NCBI GenBank assembly: GCA_022494885.1
Contig: JAGVSM010001131.1
Location: 1-64,000, forward strand
DNA length: 64,000 nt
Reading direction: 5' to 3'
Origin: Micrasema longulum
Taxonomy: Eukaryota > Arthropoda > Insecta > Trichoptera > Brachycentridae
Positions 1-11,799 of the stretch are shown here, piece after piece. Position numbers and translations under genes: made by a program. The number at the start of each line of letters is the position of its first letter. Positions within the stretch are counted from its first letter, which is position 1. Below the pieces are notes generated by a model. The model saw nothing but the letters and a program-made list of their open reading frames with translations, was not told the origin of the DNA and made no database searches.

Positions 1-770
1 AAAAAACACAACTTTTCAGGAGAAGGAAAAAACTGATTTACTCAACGGTGTCTCGCATTTCTTAAAAAGCAAATAAACAAAAAATTAGAGCCTTACGTCG
101 GATTTAGCATAATGATGTTTTAAAAAATGATATTTTAATATTGAAGCCTTAGTGAATATTTTTGTGACTGATAGGCACATAGCTGGTTTAATTTGAGTCT
201 TAAAATCCGTTTTGTAGTAGAGGCAGCACATAGCGGATTTTAACGAACGCGTATTTTCGACATAGCGGGTTTTACAAATGGGTAATGATTGGTTTTTTTA
301 TTGTTAATTTTTTTTTTTAACTTATGCGTAAGACATATTTAACCAAGCCAATAGTCTGTTTTGAACAAACCTTTATCTTCACCAGCCAAAAGTTGATATA
401 CCTAACTAAATTGTTATAGAGTAAAAGAGAAATAAACATTTGCAGAATAAGATAGATAGATAAATAATCAAACAAAATGTTTTATACATGATGTTCAAGT
501 AACTAATTACCCAAAAAAAAATAATTATAACCATGTTGAAAGTAAAAAACAAAATAGAAACTACAAATCAAACATTATTCTTATACATTCGTAATAATTA
601 ATACCGTAATAATGATGTTAACATTTTGATAAAATAAATGAACCTCTCAATGCAGTATTTTAATAAACAATAATTACGACTTCCTACTAGTAAAATCATA
701 ATTTTTCTTAAAACTGTTGAGATCTTTGAAATACAAAGATAGTACCCATAATTTAAAAATCAGTATTTGA
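1..770. other. AT-rich spacer, nothing recognised
   Basis: Very AT-rich sequence with no convincing open frame, RNA or repeat end. A few lines of GC-richer sequence near 200-260 (ATAGCGGGTTTT-type words) have no partner in the window. Confidence 0.5.
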
Positions 771-774
771 GATT

Positions 775-2890
775 ATCTTTAAAGAAGTGATAGATAGTCT
801 CGATGCATACCTATATAATTTTAAAGATTGTAATTGTTCAAACATAGACTTGTCAATTTTTTTCGGCCCTGTGTACGATGGTAGCGATATTGCATATAAA
901 TCTTGCCTCCTTCTTTGGGGCAGTAGTGTTCAGTTATCAATAATTTCCTCGTAGTTGTATAGCAACCCTCTAATCTGTGTTACAGTAGGATCTCCAACTT
1001 TTTTGCCTGGTCGAATTGTGCTATAATTAGTGGAGAGTGTGTCGTAAGCCATGAAAAGTTATAATCTTTATGCTTAATAATGTACGGTTTGGATGGTCTA
1101 TCTTTTATGCGGTCAACGTAATATGAAGAGGAGTACACTGTTTTTCTAAGGTCGAATGGACGCTATCTACCTCAATCATCGTGTGCCCCTTTTCTAAAAT
1201 AAGTTGCACCAACGCACTGCGTCTGCCAGAGAACTGCAGAGGACTTTATTTTTGTTTTGGTGAGCGCAGCCGTCCGATAAGTGATTGTTGTAAATCCCTT
1301 ATGAATATCTCCTTCTATAAAGTCTATGATGCAATAAATAAACTCATTCGCTGTAACACCTCTATTACCTTCACGCCAAAGGTACGGAAAAACATATTTC
1401 GTATTATTTTCATAGATTGTAAAATTATGTAAGGTAATAATATTAGGCAGAAACTAAACGTTTTGGACAAAGCTGTGTGCTCTAAAGATCCATTGTTGCA
1501 ACTAAATGATGGTCAGTGCAAGATGCAATAGCCAGCTTCTTTGCATCTCTTGCCTCATTTATCTTACTTGAGTGAAGTTGATATCCTTCGTTTCTTAATT
1601 CTTCTTTCTTGTAGGATACACATAATATGTCGCATTGATCTTTGCGTGGTTTAAATATTGATATTTAAACCACGAAAAGATTTGGAGGGGAGTTTTGCCT
1701 TTCTCTGCACACCAGAACGTATAAACTGTATGCATTTCTGATTACGATTTAAATTTATCCTCCATTTATGTTCTCGAACTGGTTGAGTGGCAATAATGGC
1801 TCAAAACTTTAGGCAATTGAAAGATCTAACTTTCAGTATTATATCTTTAGTCTGTGGATCTAACCACTGTTTCACAGACTCGGATTAAAAAGTGCTGGGA
1901 CTATTTCGTATTATAGCTGTTTGAGTCTAATGACCGTTATCTATCTGTTTAGATGATATTCATTGGGTAAATGTATCTTTCGTGATGTCCAGAGTAGTGT
2001 TAAAAATCTCCGCATACTCTTACTTTTTTACCATTGAACGTGGGTAAGAAGCAGCCGACTCCAATTTGGCGTTTCAAAGCACTGATATCATTTGATTGTT
2101 GTCGCCTCTTGATTATTTTTCTGATATTCACGAGCCCAAAAATATGGGTTTTTTAGCTTCTCAAGGTTGACAAGCTCCAGAAATATTTGAACACATTTTG
2201 GCGAGCTTGCTCAGTAACTAACCCGCATAGAAAATATCTATTAGATATTATATTCAAACCATGATAATTGCACGATGTTTCTCTTATTTTTCTTTGCGCT
2301 CTTTTGACGAAAATTGTATGCCCACTAACTGTTTTAATACCGTTTAATTTTTTTTCCCAGGACTCTTAATATTTTATTCACTTTTCGCTTATCCTCTGTG
2401 TTTGGTTCATTTAGTTAACAGATCATCGTCGGAGTTGCAGTTAGAATCAGCGCATTCAAACTGTTCCGTTTCGTGGTTCAATATAAACCTATAATTTCAT
2501 GTTCCCAGTTTATCTGCACTACTTTTCTTATCTGAATTTGAAGCTTTTAAACAGTCCCTTTTCAGGGTTGAGAATAAGTTTTGTACCATCGACATCATTA
2601 TTCATAGACGAGAGTACAATCGGAGATGAATTCTCCGAGTTTTTCTCCAAAACTTTTTAATTATTGTGTTAATTATGTGACACGTTCGGATTCATATTTT
2701 CGACATCATGGAAATCAGTAAAATTGGTAGTATTAATGCTAAGGGGGATTGGTATATCAATAAGTGATTGTTGTGTTGTGACTAATGCTGTTTGCTTGAT
2801 TTTCTTGGAGTTCAGCATGATGATGATCGTTCAGAACCGTGTTCACTAATCGCTGAGCTCTAGAGGATCTATATTTAGGTGCAGACAGGT
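775..2890 (-). pseudogene. Degenerate transposase-like repeat gene with GHT-x2-E-x-DSVH motif
   Basis: Read on the minus strand in several frames, this stretch gives an almost continuous decayed protein of about 700 codons. In order it shows SSRAQRLVNTVLNDHHHAEL (about 2870), an acidic CADSNCNSDDDLL segment (about 2440), EQARQNVFKYFWSLS (about 2190), TVYTFWCAEKGKTPLQIFSW (about 1690), a cysteine-anchored segment with YKKEELRNEGYQLHSSKINE (about 1590), FTIYENNTKYVFPYLWREGN (about 1400), LEKGHTMIEVDSVHSTLEK (about 1170) and a C-terminal STIRPGKKVGDPTVTQIRGL (about 1000). The order and motifs match a recurrent, uncharacterised repeat-family protein of arthropod and other invertebrate genomes that I know only as a transposase-like family; I cannot give it a firm superfamily name. 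Many frameshifts and stops make it a pseudogene. No terminal inverted repeats were identified. Family match is from memory of its motifs; the transposase role is inference. Confidence 0.7.
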
Positions 2891-4290
2891 ATGTTACCTA
2901 TTGTAACCAAAACAACAAACTATTAGTTAATTTATAAGCTTCAAACTAATGGATACATAATTGTCAATTATAAATGCCCCAAATACAAAAAAGTATTAAA
3001 ATGCTTATAAGTTTATGATCAAGCACATAATTTAAAACAAAATCAAGGAAAATGTAAAATAATTAAGAAAACTATTAAAAATCATTTAATTATTGGTATG
3101 TACATAATATTTCAGTTGATGTTTAAAAAATGTTTGAGCTAGACGAAAAGTTGTATTCGATAGCTTAACAAAATTTACAAACAATAAACGTAACTTCCAC
3201 AGTTTTTTAAGGTAAATATTGTACCTAACAGCCAATTATTATTTTCTAATTATATGACAAAAAATAAAATCCGCAATTTTATATGCACCTATCCATGGTT
3301 TAAGCCAAAAGTTAAAGTTATTATTACCACATAATATATCTGCAAAAGTTATTTATTCATGTATAAATGCACATCATACTATAAAAACACAATTATTCTT
3401 AGGTAAACATAAAATACATTTTTAAAAGTTCTAAAAGGTTATTGTAATGTCTTTAATATGAGATAGTTGAACGAAAAAAAAAAACTGTTATATTACTTAC
3501 CGGGCTGTTAAAGTAAAAACTAATTAATTACACTATTCTTAATAGCTTAAATATGTTTTATTGTATGTGCTGCGAGTCACAAGTCACAACAAGACTGGCA
3601 AAAAGAGCGTTCTGAGGGAAGAATAGGTGCAAACTCCGTAATGTGCCATTAACGGGCGCAATATTAAGTTTTCCCCTTTAGTTAAAAATGCGATATGTGA
3701 ACGGAGTCTTCATAGTGTATTTTGAAAGCCATTTTTCAAGTAAAAACACATAGCTTATTTTGCATTTTTCTAAACTAGCTTTAAAATCAAAAAAAGGGTT
3801 TCATAGGCCGATCCGTCTCTTCTTGTTACATGGCAGGGCGGAAAAAACCGAAATTTGCAAAAAAAACGTTTTACGGATTTTGCAGGCGCAACGACGATAT
3901 TTACTATGGAAAATTACATTAAGGGAAGATAATTTTGAGTTATAAAATGGAATAAACAGTGTTATTGTTTAAATTCAAGAAATAAATAAAAAATAATAAT
4001 GTAAACGCATAGTAAATGTGAGTTTTCACCAAGGTTTTAAATAATTGAAAAGGTAGATTAGGCAAATTCCATGCTTTGATAAGAACAATTACCTTGCAAT
4101 TGGCATATCATTAATATTATTATGTAGGTTCAATGAAGTAATGTTACCTTCCGAACATTTTTGCAATAATTAACATTACTTACAATAACAATTGGAAAAA
4201 TTAAGGTTCAAACTTTGCAAACTTATTATTTTTGAAAAAGGAAATTAAACTATTATTTACTTTAACAGTCCAAACCTTGTGAATTTACAA
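2891..4290. other. AT-rich spacer, no gene seen
   Basis: Homopolymer-rich AT sequence. A short open frame at 3760-3945 has no recognisable composition or motif and looks random. No repeat ends were recognised. Confidence 0.45.
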
Positions 4291-4299
4291 AATCAAATA

Positions 4300-5210
4300 G
4301 AACATGACGTTTCCCAGCTTACGACATGGTTAAAAATCAATAAATAAACATTAAATGCAAAAAATCCCACTATTTAATATTTGGAAATAAACTTAACATA
4401 AATTTGAATATTGCAATCGGTTCAGATCGACTTAAAATAAAATGTTACTAAATATTTAGGCCTAACCATAGATTCAAAACTAACCTGGAATGATCAGTTT
4501 GATCATGTCAAATCTAAACTTGCGCCAATTGCTGGAATCCTGTATGCACTTCAGAACGTGCTTCCAACAACACTTCTTCGGGCCGTATATTTTGCCATGT
4601 TTCACTCTCATCTATGCCATCTTACCCGTGTCTGGGGATTTGCGACGAAAAAGAGGGTTGCGGAAATACAGGTTCTACAAAATAGAGCAATAAGAAATGT
4701 ATTTTGTTTTCCAAGAGATAAAAACATAAAAGAGATATATTCCGAGACAAATATAATTCCTTTAAGTTTTTTACAACATAAATTAAATTCAAATTTAGCG
4801 CTTACTTGCAACAGTGATATACATAGCCATCGCACACGATCTCATAACTGTCTACATTTACCCCCTGTACACTCCTCTACATTGCCTCTACTCAATATAA
4901 CCTCCTGCCTATTCACCTTAAATCAATTTCTTACCAGTCTACGAATAGAAATCAAATAACACTAAAAAAATATTTCCCAAAATTATTTCTCGATAACCCT
5001 TGACCTATGTAAGTTAATGTTAAATAATATATTATAGTTTGTTTTAAAAAGGTCTCCGAGATATGTCCATTTTTGTTTTAATTATGTTCAACTAAATGTA
5101 TTTTTATTTTTATCTGATAATCTTTAATCGTACCAATCCCAGAATGAGTTTTCTAACTCATGGGCATACAATTGTGTTTTTGTACATTTTTGAAGAAAAA
5201 AAAAACACCT
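4300..5210 (+). mobile_element. 5'-truncated LINE, ORF2 C-terminal tail
   Basis: The frame running through about 4340-4960 reads YLGLTIDSKLTWNDQFDHVK, then KLAPIAGILYALQNVLPTTL, YFAMFHSHLCHLTRVWG and KKRVAEIQVLQNRAIR. This is the usual layout after the reverse-transcriptase catalytic core in CR1/Jockey-type non-LTR elements (LGV-x-ID-L-W-H-I, then the L-x-x-Y-A-L-HS block, then the LQN-A-R block). Upstream codons carry one stop and a frameshift near 4430. The 3' side runs into an A-rich end near 5200. The 5' part of the element is missing, as expected for a target-primed LINE insertion. Confidence 0.75.
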
Positions 5211-5555
5211 GGTTTTACTCTTAAGAGACTGTGATTGAATATGCATGTTCCTTAAATTCTTTCAGCTGATGGGAAGCGCTTGAAAGTTCTTTGAAATGTT
5301 TATACAATGGGGCCTCGCTAATCCGAACCCCGTTTATCCGGTGATCGAGGTAATCCGCACGGTTGGGGCGGTGGCGTACTAGGGGGAGGCGAGAGGCATT
5401 TCCCCCGTGTCGAGATACTACTTTTAAGACAACTATTTGAACTTCTGTTTTGTTTTAGCCTCATTTCAAACGCGAAGCCTTCCTACGTGTTTATTTTCAA
5501 TATTGTCGAGGTTGTCTTTTGATGATTAAAGAAACTTCTGAAGTTGAACATCTAT

Positions 5556-5700
5556 AAATTATTATGAAAATAAAACTTTGTTTCAAGTATTACACAATTT
5601 TTATTCTGAGTAGCAGTGCTCTCCAGAAACTGCAGTAGTGTCCTTGTAAAGAATAAAAATTGTGTAACACAGTTTTATTTTCATAATTATTTATAATTAA
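5556..5700. repeat. Palindromic repeat, possible hammerhead-like core
   Basis: Left arm AATTATTATGAAAATAAAAC and right arm GTTTTATTTTCATAATTATT enclose a second inner pair (TACACAATTTTTATTCT / AGAATAAAAATTGTGTA). The loop holds CTGA-GTAGCAGTGCTCTCCA-GAAAC followed by TGCAGTAGTGTC. A second copy lies at 39090-39205. The CTGA / GAAAC / GTC spacing resembles a degraded hammerhead ribozyme, but stem II has lost one strand in this copy. Confidence 0.5.
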
Positions 5701-5745
5701 TTGTTACGGAGTGAATGCCGAATTAATTCATAATATTAAACATTT

Positions 5746-5919
5746 ATGTTTAATAATATCAAAATTCCTAAATTCCACACAAGTCATGGTCAAAATAGTT
5801 TTGATTTCAAAGGAATAAAAAATTACAGTAATCTCCCCAATGAATTGAAAACTATTAAAACGAATATATCTGTAAATAAATTCAAAGTAAATTTAAATGA
5901 ATTTTTCAAACCCGAGTAA
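5746..5919 (+). pseudogene. LINE ORF2 C-terminal fragment
   Basis: A 57-residue open frame ending at a stop contains FKGIKNYSNLPNELKTIKTN followed by VNKFKVNLNEFF. The pattern G-x-K-x-[WY]-N-x-LP-x-E-[LI]-K, then KFK, is the conserved C-terminal end of many CR1/Jockey-like ORF2 proteins. It sits inside the pogo-like TIR element. It is a truncated fragment with no reverse-transcriptase motifs. Confidence 0.6.
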
Positions 5920-6402
5920 AAACAGCATTTTATTTTAATTAGTATTACCGTATTTTTATTTTCTGCTTTTCTTTTTATTTCGTGTAATTTTATTTTTTCC
6001 CATGTATAATCAAAATTATATAACTTCAAATGACTAAAAAATATAACTGTGTAAATCACTTTTCAAGCACAAGAGCTAGTCTCTTTTTTGGAAAGTTACA
6101 GTTAACATTAAAAATTATGAAAGTAGATTGTAATGGAAAAAAACATGTATCATTTATGTAACTATATTAATCGATTAATAAAAAATAAAAAAAATGTTTT
6201 ATTTCCACTAAAGTATTGCAGATAATAATCCGAACGTCTCGATAATCCGCCAAAGTCCTGTTTTTTTTTCTGTCCGGATTATCGAGGTCCCGCTGTACTT
6301 CGTTTTAAAATCGTGTACTTATCTACAAAAAAATAATACAATCAAAATTTGTTACGGTTTATTTTAATATTTATTTACTTACAATTAGGGGTTGAATTAT
6401 AA

Positions 6403-6618
6403 TTCATTATTCATTTTCCGCACCTAATGATACATAGGGCAGAGTATCGTAATATTTTTTTTTTTGGTTACATCAACATAAGATGATTAGTCTTATAGTT
6501 CAGGTGCCAATCCTGGGACACCTTTTAAATAAATATTCCGCGTCAACCATGTCGGGAGTCGAACCCGAGACCTCTTGCATGGTAGGCAAACTCGCTGACT
6601 ATTACACCACGAGGCGGA
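6403..6618 (-). mobile_element. SINE-A (tRNA-derived), minus strand
   Basis: On the minus strand the element begins CCTCGTGGTGTAATAGTCAG (A-box-like) and carries GGTTCGACTCC (B box), followed by the body ACATGGTTGACGCGGAATAT and a TAAGACTAATCATCTTATG segment. The body ends near TGCCCTATGTATCATTAGGT. Other copies are at 12413, 31750, 36050, 42950, 46560 and 61432. A T-rich insertion near 6460 interrupts the body. Confidence 0.8.
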
Positions 6619-6837
6619 TGAAAACGTACTCGAAACCACTGAATTTAAAAGAATTAAGACTTTTCCTCTAATTATATTATAAGTGTTTTTAAAGCAAATT
6701 ACATGAGACTTCATTACGTAGTACATTTTATGTGGGCGTGTCATATGCGTCAACCCTCTCGAGTTTCTTACGTCTTTCAATACATTTATGTAAATAATGC
6801 ATTTGCGTTGTTTGCAGAGATCCATTTTTTTTAAAAT

Positions 6838-7849
6838 GAGAAGCAGCGCCTTTTTGCCGATTTAGAAAATAGTGAATGGATGTGGAAGTTAGCATTCTAT
6901 GTCGATTTGACAAATCATATGAACGAACTGAATTTGAAATTGCAAGGAAAAAATCAGCTTCTTCCTGATTTATACACCAATATCAAATCCTTCAGGCAGA
7001 AAATAATACTATTTCAATCGCAATTACGTAAAAAATGTTTCACACATTTTAAAACATGTGAAATATTCAGCCACACTACAGAGACTGAATTTCCCGTCGA
7101 TTTTGCAATCGAAACTTTGAGTGCTTTGAAAATAAATTTTGATACTCGTTTCTCAGATTTTGATGTCAGTGCGAATGAAATTAATCTTTTTCAAAATTCT
7201 TTTGATTCTGACATTGAAACCCTGGCTCCGGAAGTCCAAATGGAAATTATTGATTGACAGTGCAGTGATATGATTATGAACAAATATCAAAATTCATCTT
7301 TGCTGGAATTTTACAAGAGTCTTCCACTGGAATAATTTGATAATTTGCATAAATTTTCTCGTGGGTTGTTTTCTGTTTTTGGTACTACTTACTTGTGTGA
7401 GAAAACGTTTTCCAAGATAAAGTACACAAAGAATGTTTACAGATCTCAATTAACCGATGAGAATCTTAAATCTCTTTTGATAATTGGTACAAGTAAAATT
7501 GATCCACAACTACAAACTATTGTCGGTGGAAAATCACAATTACATAAATCTCATTAGTGTTTTAGTTTTTCTGTGATTAGTGGGATTCATTTCAATTATT
7601 TGTTAGTTATTAATATGCTTAAACTTACTTATGTTAAGTTTTCTGCGTCATCATTTCTGTCGTTAAGTTTTACCTTGCAAGTAAATAAAACCGAGTAATT
7701 ATCATTCTGTGTTTTTTTTCTTCAACTTATCACAGCAATAGTAACAACAATAAATCATTGGCTGTCGCGGGCCAGATCGATGGCAATAAATCATTGGCTG
7801 TCGCGGGCCAGATTGGTGACACTGGCGGGCCGTAGTTTGGAGACCCCTG
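6838..7849 (+). pseudogene. hAT transposase C-terminal part with 3' terminal inverted repeat
   Basis: A single frame from 6838 to 7556, broken only by in-frame stops at 7255 and 7333, contains WKLAFYVDLTNHMNELNLKL, then FPVDFAIETLSALKINFDTR, and the C-terminal block FSVFGTTYLCEKTFSKIKY with RSQLTDENLKSLL. This is the hAT dimerisation (hATC) region of the ZBED5/GTF2IRD2-related subgroup. The N-terminal zinc finger and most of the catalytic domain are missing. The 3' end at 7849 reads inward as CAGGGGTCTCCAAACTACGG, a classic hAT terminus. The 5' end is absent, so the element cannot move by itself. Confidence 0.8.
7749..7813 (+). repeat. Subterminal tandem duplication in the hAT end
   Basis: AATAAATCATTGGCTGTCGC plus GGGCCAGAT occurs twice, at 7749-7777 and 7785-7813 (period 36), just inside the hAT 3' terminus. 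Short subterminal repeats of this type are often transposase-binding sites; that role is inferred. Confidence 0.7.
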
Positions 7850-7859
7850 ATTTAGATGA

Positions 7860-9170
7860 CAGATGTCCGTCTTTGATACTATACTACTCAAATATCAGCT
7901 CTCCAAAATGCCTGGGCTCTCGATAAAACCCCTTACAGCCTAAAAAAATTGTCAATGTGAACCCATCACATCTAAGTTGCAAACTGATGATCCTAAACAA
8001 GCCTAAGAGAAATACAGTGGGATAGAGCCACGGATAACTACCATACTCCCTCATGTAGAGGTACCTCAGTCTGTAGGTCTGTACCCTCTCCGATACGAGG
8101 GAATATCTCGCCTCGTGCAGTAAATTGGTAAATAACGGTCAATAGAAAATAAATGGAAAACATCTCAGGAAACAACGCATACTCGTGACGTCTAGACTCG
8201 ATATTTTCGTTCATCTGATATAAGTCGTGATGTCACACGTCAGCTTGGGGGAGTCAGGAGGAGTATTTCAGTCCTCCATCGTCACATCGTCACGCGCTTT
8301 GCCCAACATCTACCACTTGTCTTGGCACGAAGCACAACTTTGTCCGAGGAATGCGAAACGCAGAGGCAGTTTGCTATAAATACTGCTTCGTTCACTGGAC
8401 CGCTCATCATTCCGTAGGTCATGGAACTTTTATACAATTTACGATTGTGGGTCGATCGATAGGTCATGGAGTATTAAAATGTTGGTTTGTAAGTCGTTAG
8501 GTAGGTCCTATAACTTTCACACACTTACCAACGCGGTTATTCTTTTTCGCTTCTGTGGTTAGCTCGATAGATCATTGACAATTTCCGTATTTTGTATTTT
8601 TAAAATTGATTTATTAGCCGTTATAAAGCGGGGTTTAAACGAAGACAATACAATAGACAGAATAATATTTTCCTATCCCAGCTACGTGAACATAATTAAC
8701 TGCGCTGAATAAGACAACGGGACTATACACCAATTTCACCCTAGTTCTAACGCGGAACGCTGCGAAAATGAATCCTCGACTACGCGCGTTATGAACAAGC
8801 TCGCGAAAAATAACTTTTTTTTCAACCAAATCCAATGATCCTTTTCTTTTCTTCGTTTATTTCGGCGGCTTATTCCGTGGTTTGGTCTTGTGAGATACCG
8901 GTAAATTATATTGTAGGAATAACAAATTAATTTACTTACTCGTTATTTACAGAAAATAATTATTTTTGAGGTATATTTATTCAAATAAATCAAACTAAAT
9001 AAAACTGGCTTATTTATAAAAGTTTCAGTATTGAGTTTTCCACTGCATGTGTGATACTGATATTTGCAACACTCATTTCTTATGTCCAGCTGAACATCCG
9101 ATGCATTTATTATCTACATATTTTGTCAAATCTTTGTCAAATGGACAGTATAATTATATTTAATATTGAT
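7860..9170. other. Unassigned unique-looking sequence
   Basis: Composition is less AT-rich than its surroundings between about 7900 and 8560. A TATA-like GCTATAAATACTGCTTCG lies near 8370-8390, followed by TTCACT, so a decayed LTR or promoter is possible. ATAGGTCATGGA-like words recur at about 8415 and 8460. No protein or repeat family was recognised. Confidence 0.3.
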
Positions 9171-9182
9171 CTGTGGTCAAAA

Positions 9183-9327
9183 GACGGTGGGGTATCTAAT
9201 GCCGTGAATTACTCTAATGTGACCCTATATAAATTACACGCAGTTACACGCATTTAGACTTGTAGCTTTCTAGACGGTGGGGTATCTACTGCCGTGAATT
9301 ACTCCAAGGTGACCCTATATAAATTAA
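9183..9327 (+). repeat. Direct duplication, about 55 bp, period 90
   Basis: GACGGTGGGGTATCTAATGC followed by CGTGAATTACTC and GTGACCCTATATAAATTA occurs at 9183-9237 and again at 9273-9327 with a few substitutions. No family was identified. Confidence 0.75.
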
Positions 9328-9524
9328 CACACAATGCTTATCATACTAATTGTGTATTTATCATAAATTAACATTTGTAATTGTGTTGCTAGTCACCAGA
9401 TTTGTAGCAACTGTTATGATGATTAGCTTTACAACTGGTCATAATAGTGTACTTTTTTATTCACGCTGATTTCAAAGTATAAAAAATTTCATCATTTAAC
9501 TCGCCAGTTCAAAGACACGTCACA

Positions 9525-9610
9525 GGCATACAAAACTAAAAAAATCTTTTATCTGGAGTTCCACATGGTTCATAAATTGGCCCCCTTTAAATTCAATTGG
9601 AAATGAAATT
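9525..9610 (+). pseudogene. Relic of a reverse-transcriptase SGVPQGS block
   Basis: One frame reads LLSGVPHGS, stop, IGPL, stop. This matches the SGVPQGS-x-LGPLLF block before the catalytic FADD motif of non-LTR reverse transcriptases. Flanks are too decayed to assign a clade. Confidence 0.4.
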
Positions 9611-9619
9611 AAATATGCC

Positions 9620-10400
9620 TTAGTGTATCTGCTATTGATCGGAGTTATAATATGATTAAATTAATATCATAAAATGGTTGTATTGCCATTTTTTCACTTT
9701 TACTAATAGAAAGTTATCCTTTATCTGAATAGTTTAAATGTTCATTACAATTATTGCGCATTGTGTCTGTTTTACGCTTATAGTTTATTGTTTATTCGTG
9801 TATTCAATTAGTATTGTTAAACATACATAGCATTACCTCGTATTACATCACTCATTCGCTTTACTTGTTATTTGTCTTTTGAATTAACATTTGTTTAAAA
9901 AAAACCCTCCCATGACAGCGAATCATCAAAATCTTGTAGATTTAGTGAATTCTATGCTATATTTGTGTCTTGGGCCAATGTCGGATATCATTTTTTATTT
10001 CCAACATTTTGTAGAGGGTTGATGTCAATTTAAAAATACACATATTTAATGAAATGATATACACATACATATGTGATAATATTTTTTTTATTGAAAACAG
10101 TTTCAAACACCTCCAACATATTATTATGACGTCACAAAATAGCTGTGAATACTTATACGCTGCCATAATGTTGTGATTTACGATATTGGCCCTTTTAGAC
10201 CCAAACTACAGATATATCGAAGTGAATGCACGTGAAATTTTAACAAATATGTGTTTGCGATGATTATATACATTTAAATCAAAGCACATTTAATATACAC
10301 GTAGCGCTCTTATTTTTGAGACATGACTATATTCTATTGGGCATGTTCTTTATTCAATGCTCAATGGTTGACGTTATGTCAAGATTAGGTTGAAACGAAT
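9620..10400. other. AT-rich spacer
   Basis: No coding, RNA or repeat signal recognised. Confidence 0.4.
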
Positions 10401-10404
10401 AGTG

Positions 10405-11035
10405 GTTTTGCCGGATACCGGATATTCGGCGAGCCCCTTAGCCGGATAGTCAGATATTCGGAAAATTTTTAGTAATATTTTAAATTTTATTTTCGGGTTA
10501 AATTCTTTTTTCAGAGTGTATACTGAACACTGATAAACGTGTAAATGCAAAAAAGATTTTTAAAAATCTAATGGGTTACTTCCATTTTCTCAAACACTGT
10601 CGATATCAATAAATCAATTTGGTTGTTTTTTTTAACCTTTCCCTCACTAAGCATCAAAAAATTACACATGACTCGAACGGGGGGACCAAACGACCTCAGA
10701 GCCTACTTGTATATGGCGCGGCGTCAGGAGAACAAAACGTTGGAAGTGTTTATGACCGTGCAATAATTTATTCATGTTTTCGCGTACACATATTTTACTC
10801 ATTCGTGTATTTTATTAATTTTTGTTAGTTTGCCGAATGTTTATGTACATAAAGTGAAATTGACCAAATCGGTCTATGGGGGATTTCGAATCTTCCCCTC
10901 GGTCCAGCTAGGTTAATGTTCGCAGTTTAATGAATATTAGGTACCCGACGGATATTGAGCTACTATTCTGTACCGCCTTTTAATCTGGCCGCATAGTAAA
11001 ATTAGGCCGGATACCGGATAATGACCCAATTATAA
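10405..11035. repeat. Region bounded by CCGGATACCGGATA words
   Basis: GCCGGATACCGGATATTCGG near 10410 and GCCGGATACCGGATAATG near 11003 are in direct orientation, and a further GCCGGATAGTCAGATATTCG lies near 10442. Such self-complementary CCGGATA words resemble the ends of some transposon families, but no transposase, inverted termini or target duplication was found. Confidence 0.3.
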
Positions 11036-11039
11036 TGGA

Positions 11040-11790
11040 CTCGGTATTGATGTAGACATTTTTAACTGCACGTTGCATTTGTACGGAAAATTTCTTCATG
11101 GGGTCGATTATTTGGGATAGTTGCTGAATGTGCATCTTGAGTGGTTTATGCTGTGTATATGTGCCGCATGTAATGTATTGTTTGTGTATGTTTTATATGT
11201 GCGCGTTCATGTGTGTGTGCGTGGATGGCTCGGAGTGTACATTCGGTATTTTTATTTATTTTTATTTATTATCTCCATGGAAAACGCAAATGTTAACAAT
11301 TATTCTTTTCTCACTTGAAATTCTTATTTATTTATTTTTTTGTCATATTTATATCTTTTGCATAATTTATGAAAACTTAATTGATCTTTTTATGTTATAA
11401 AATTGTTGTTTTTAATACTTATTATGTATGACTGTATGATTTCTGAATAAAGTAAAATAAAAAAGTAAAGAAAGACGGTCACAAGCTAGTCCACAATTCG
11501 CTATCATGGGACTGTATGTGGTACAAAATTATATTAAGGAAGCGATAGTGTACCATTGGTAGGAAGTATAACTATCAACGGTCAACGATAACAGCAATAC
11601 AATACGAAATGTTATCATTTATATCATGTATACAATGTGTTAATATTTACTATGAACCCGAAATGAAACTTACACTCCGGGTGTAAGTAATACATTACAT
11701 TGCATTGAGAAATTATATCCAATCGTATCCAACTGTGCGGCTATTGGTAATTTGATAACATGAATGAATTAAAACGATTTAAAAGTTGTA
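11040..11790. other. GT-rich and AT-rich spacer, possible LINE 3' UTR
   Basis: A TGTGTGTGCG-type segment near 11200 is followed by TTTATTTATTTTTATTTATT and an A-rich AATAAAGTAAAATAAAAAAG near 11450. This could be a plus-strand LINE 3' end. Open frames here are low-complexity and not credible as genes. Confidence 0.3.
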
Positions 11791-11799
11791 ATTTTAAAT

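Larger units (their letters stand above)
5303..6297. mobile_element. pogo/Tigger-like TIR element (about 1 kb, composite)
   Basis: The left end TACAATGGGGCCTCGCTAAT and the right end, read inward on the other strand, TACAGCGGGACCTCGATAAT, form terminal inverted repeats of roughly 25-28 bp, and both ends carry a TA dinucleotide. The CCTCGATAATCCG theme and TA target are typical of pogo/Tigger-like elements of the Tc1/mariner superfamily. No transposase is present. The interior instead contains a palindrome (5556-5700) and a LINE ORF2 tail (5746-5919), so this is a non-autonomous element that acquired insertions or a composite of several repeats. Confidence 0.65.

Noticed and set aside
3760..3945. 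61-codon open frame
   Set aside because: No similarity, codon bias or flanking gene signals; expected by chance in 64 kb.
7749..7813. Two GC-rich 29-bp repeats considered as a CRISPR-like or satellite seed
   Set aside because: Only two units, located just inside a hAT terminus; best explained as subterminal transposon repeats.
8635..8835. 66-codon minus-strand open frame in less AT-rich DNA
   Set aside because: No domain, no splice or promoter context; left unassigned.
11121..11400. Cys/Val-rich small open frames
   Set aside because: Low-complexity GT-rich DNA with no recognisable motif.
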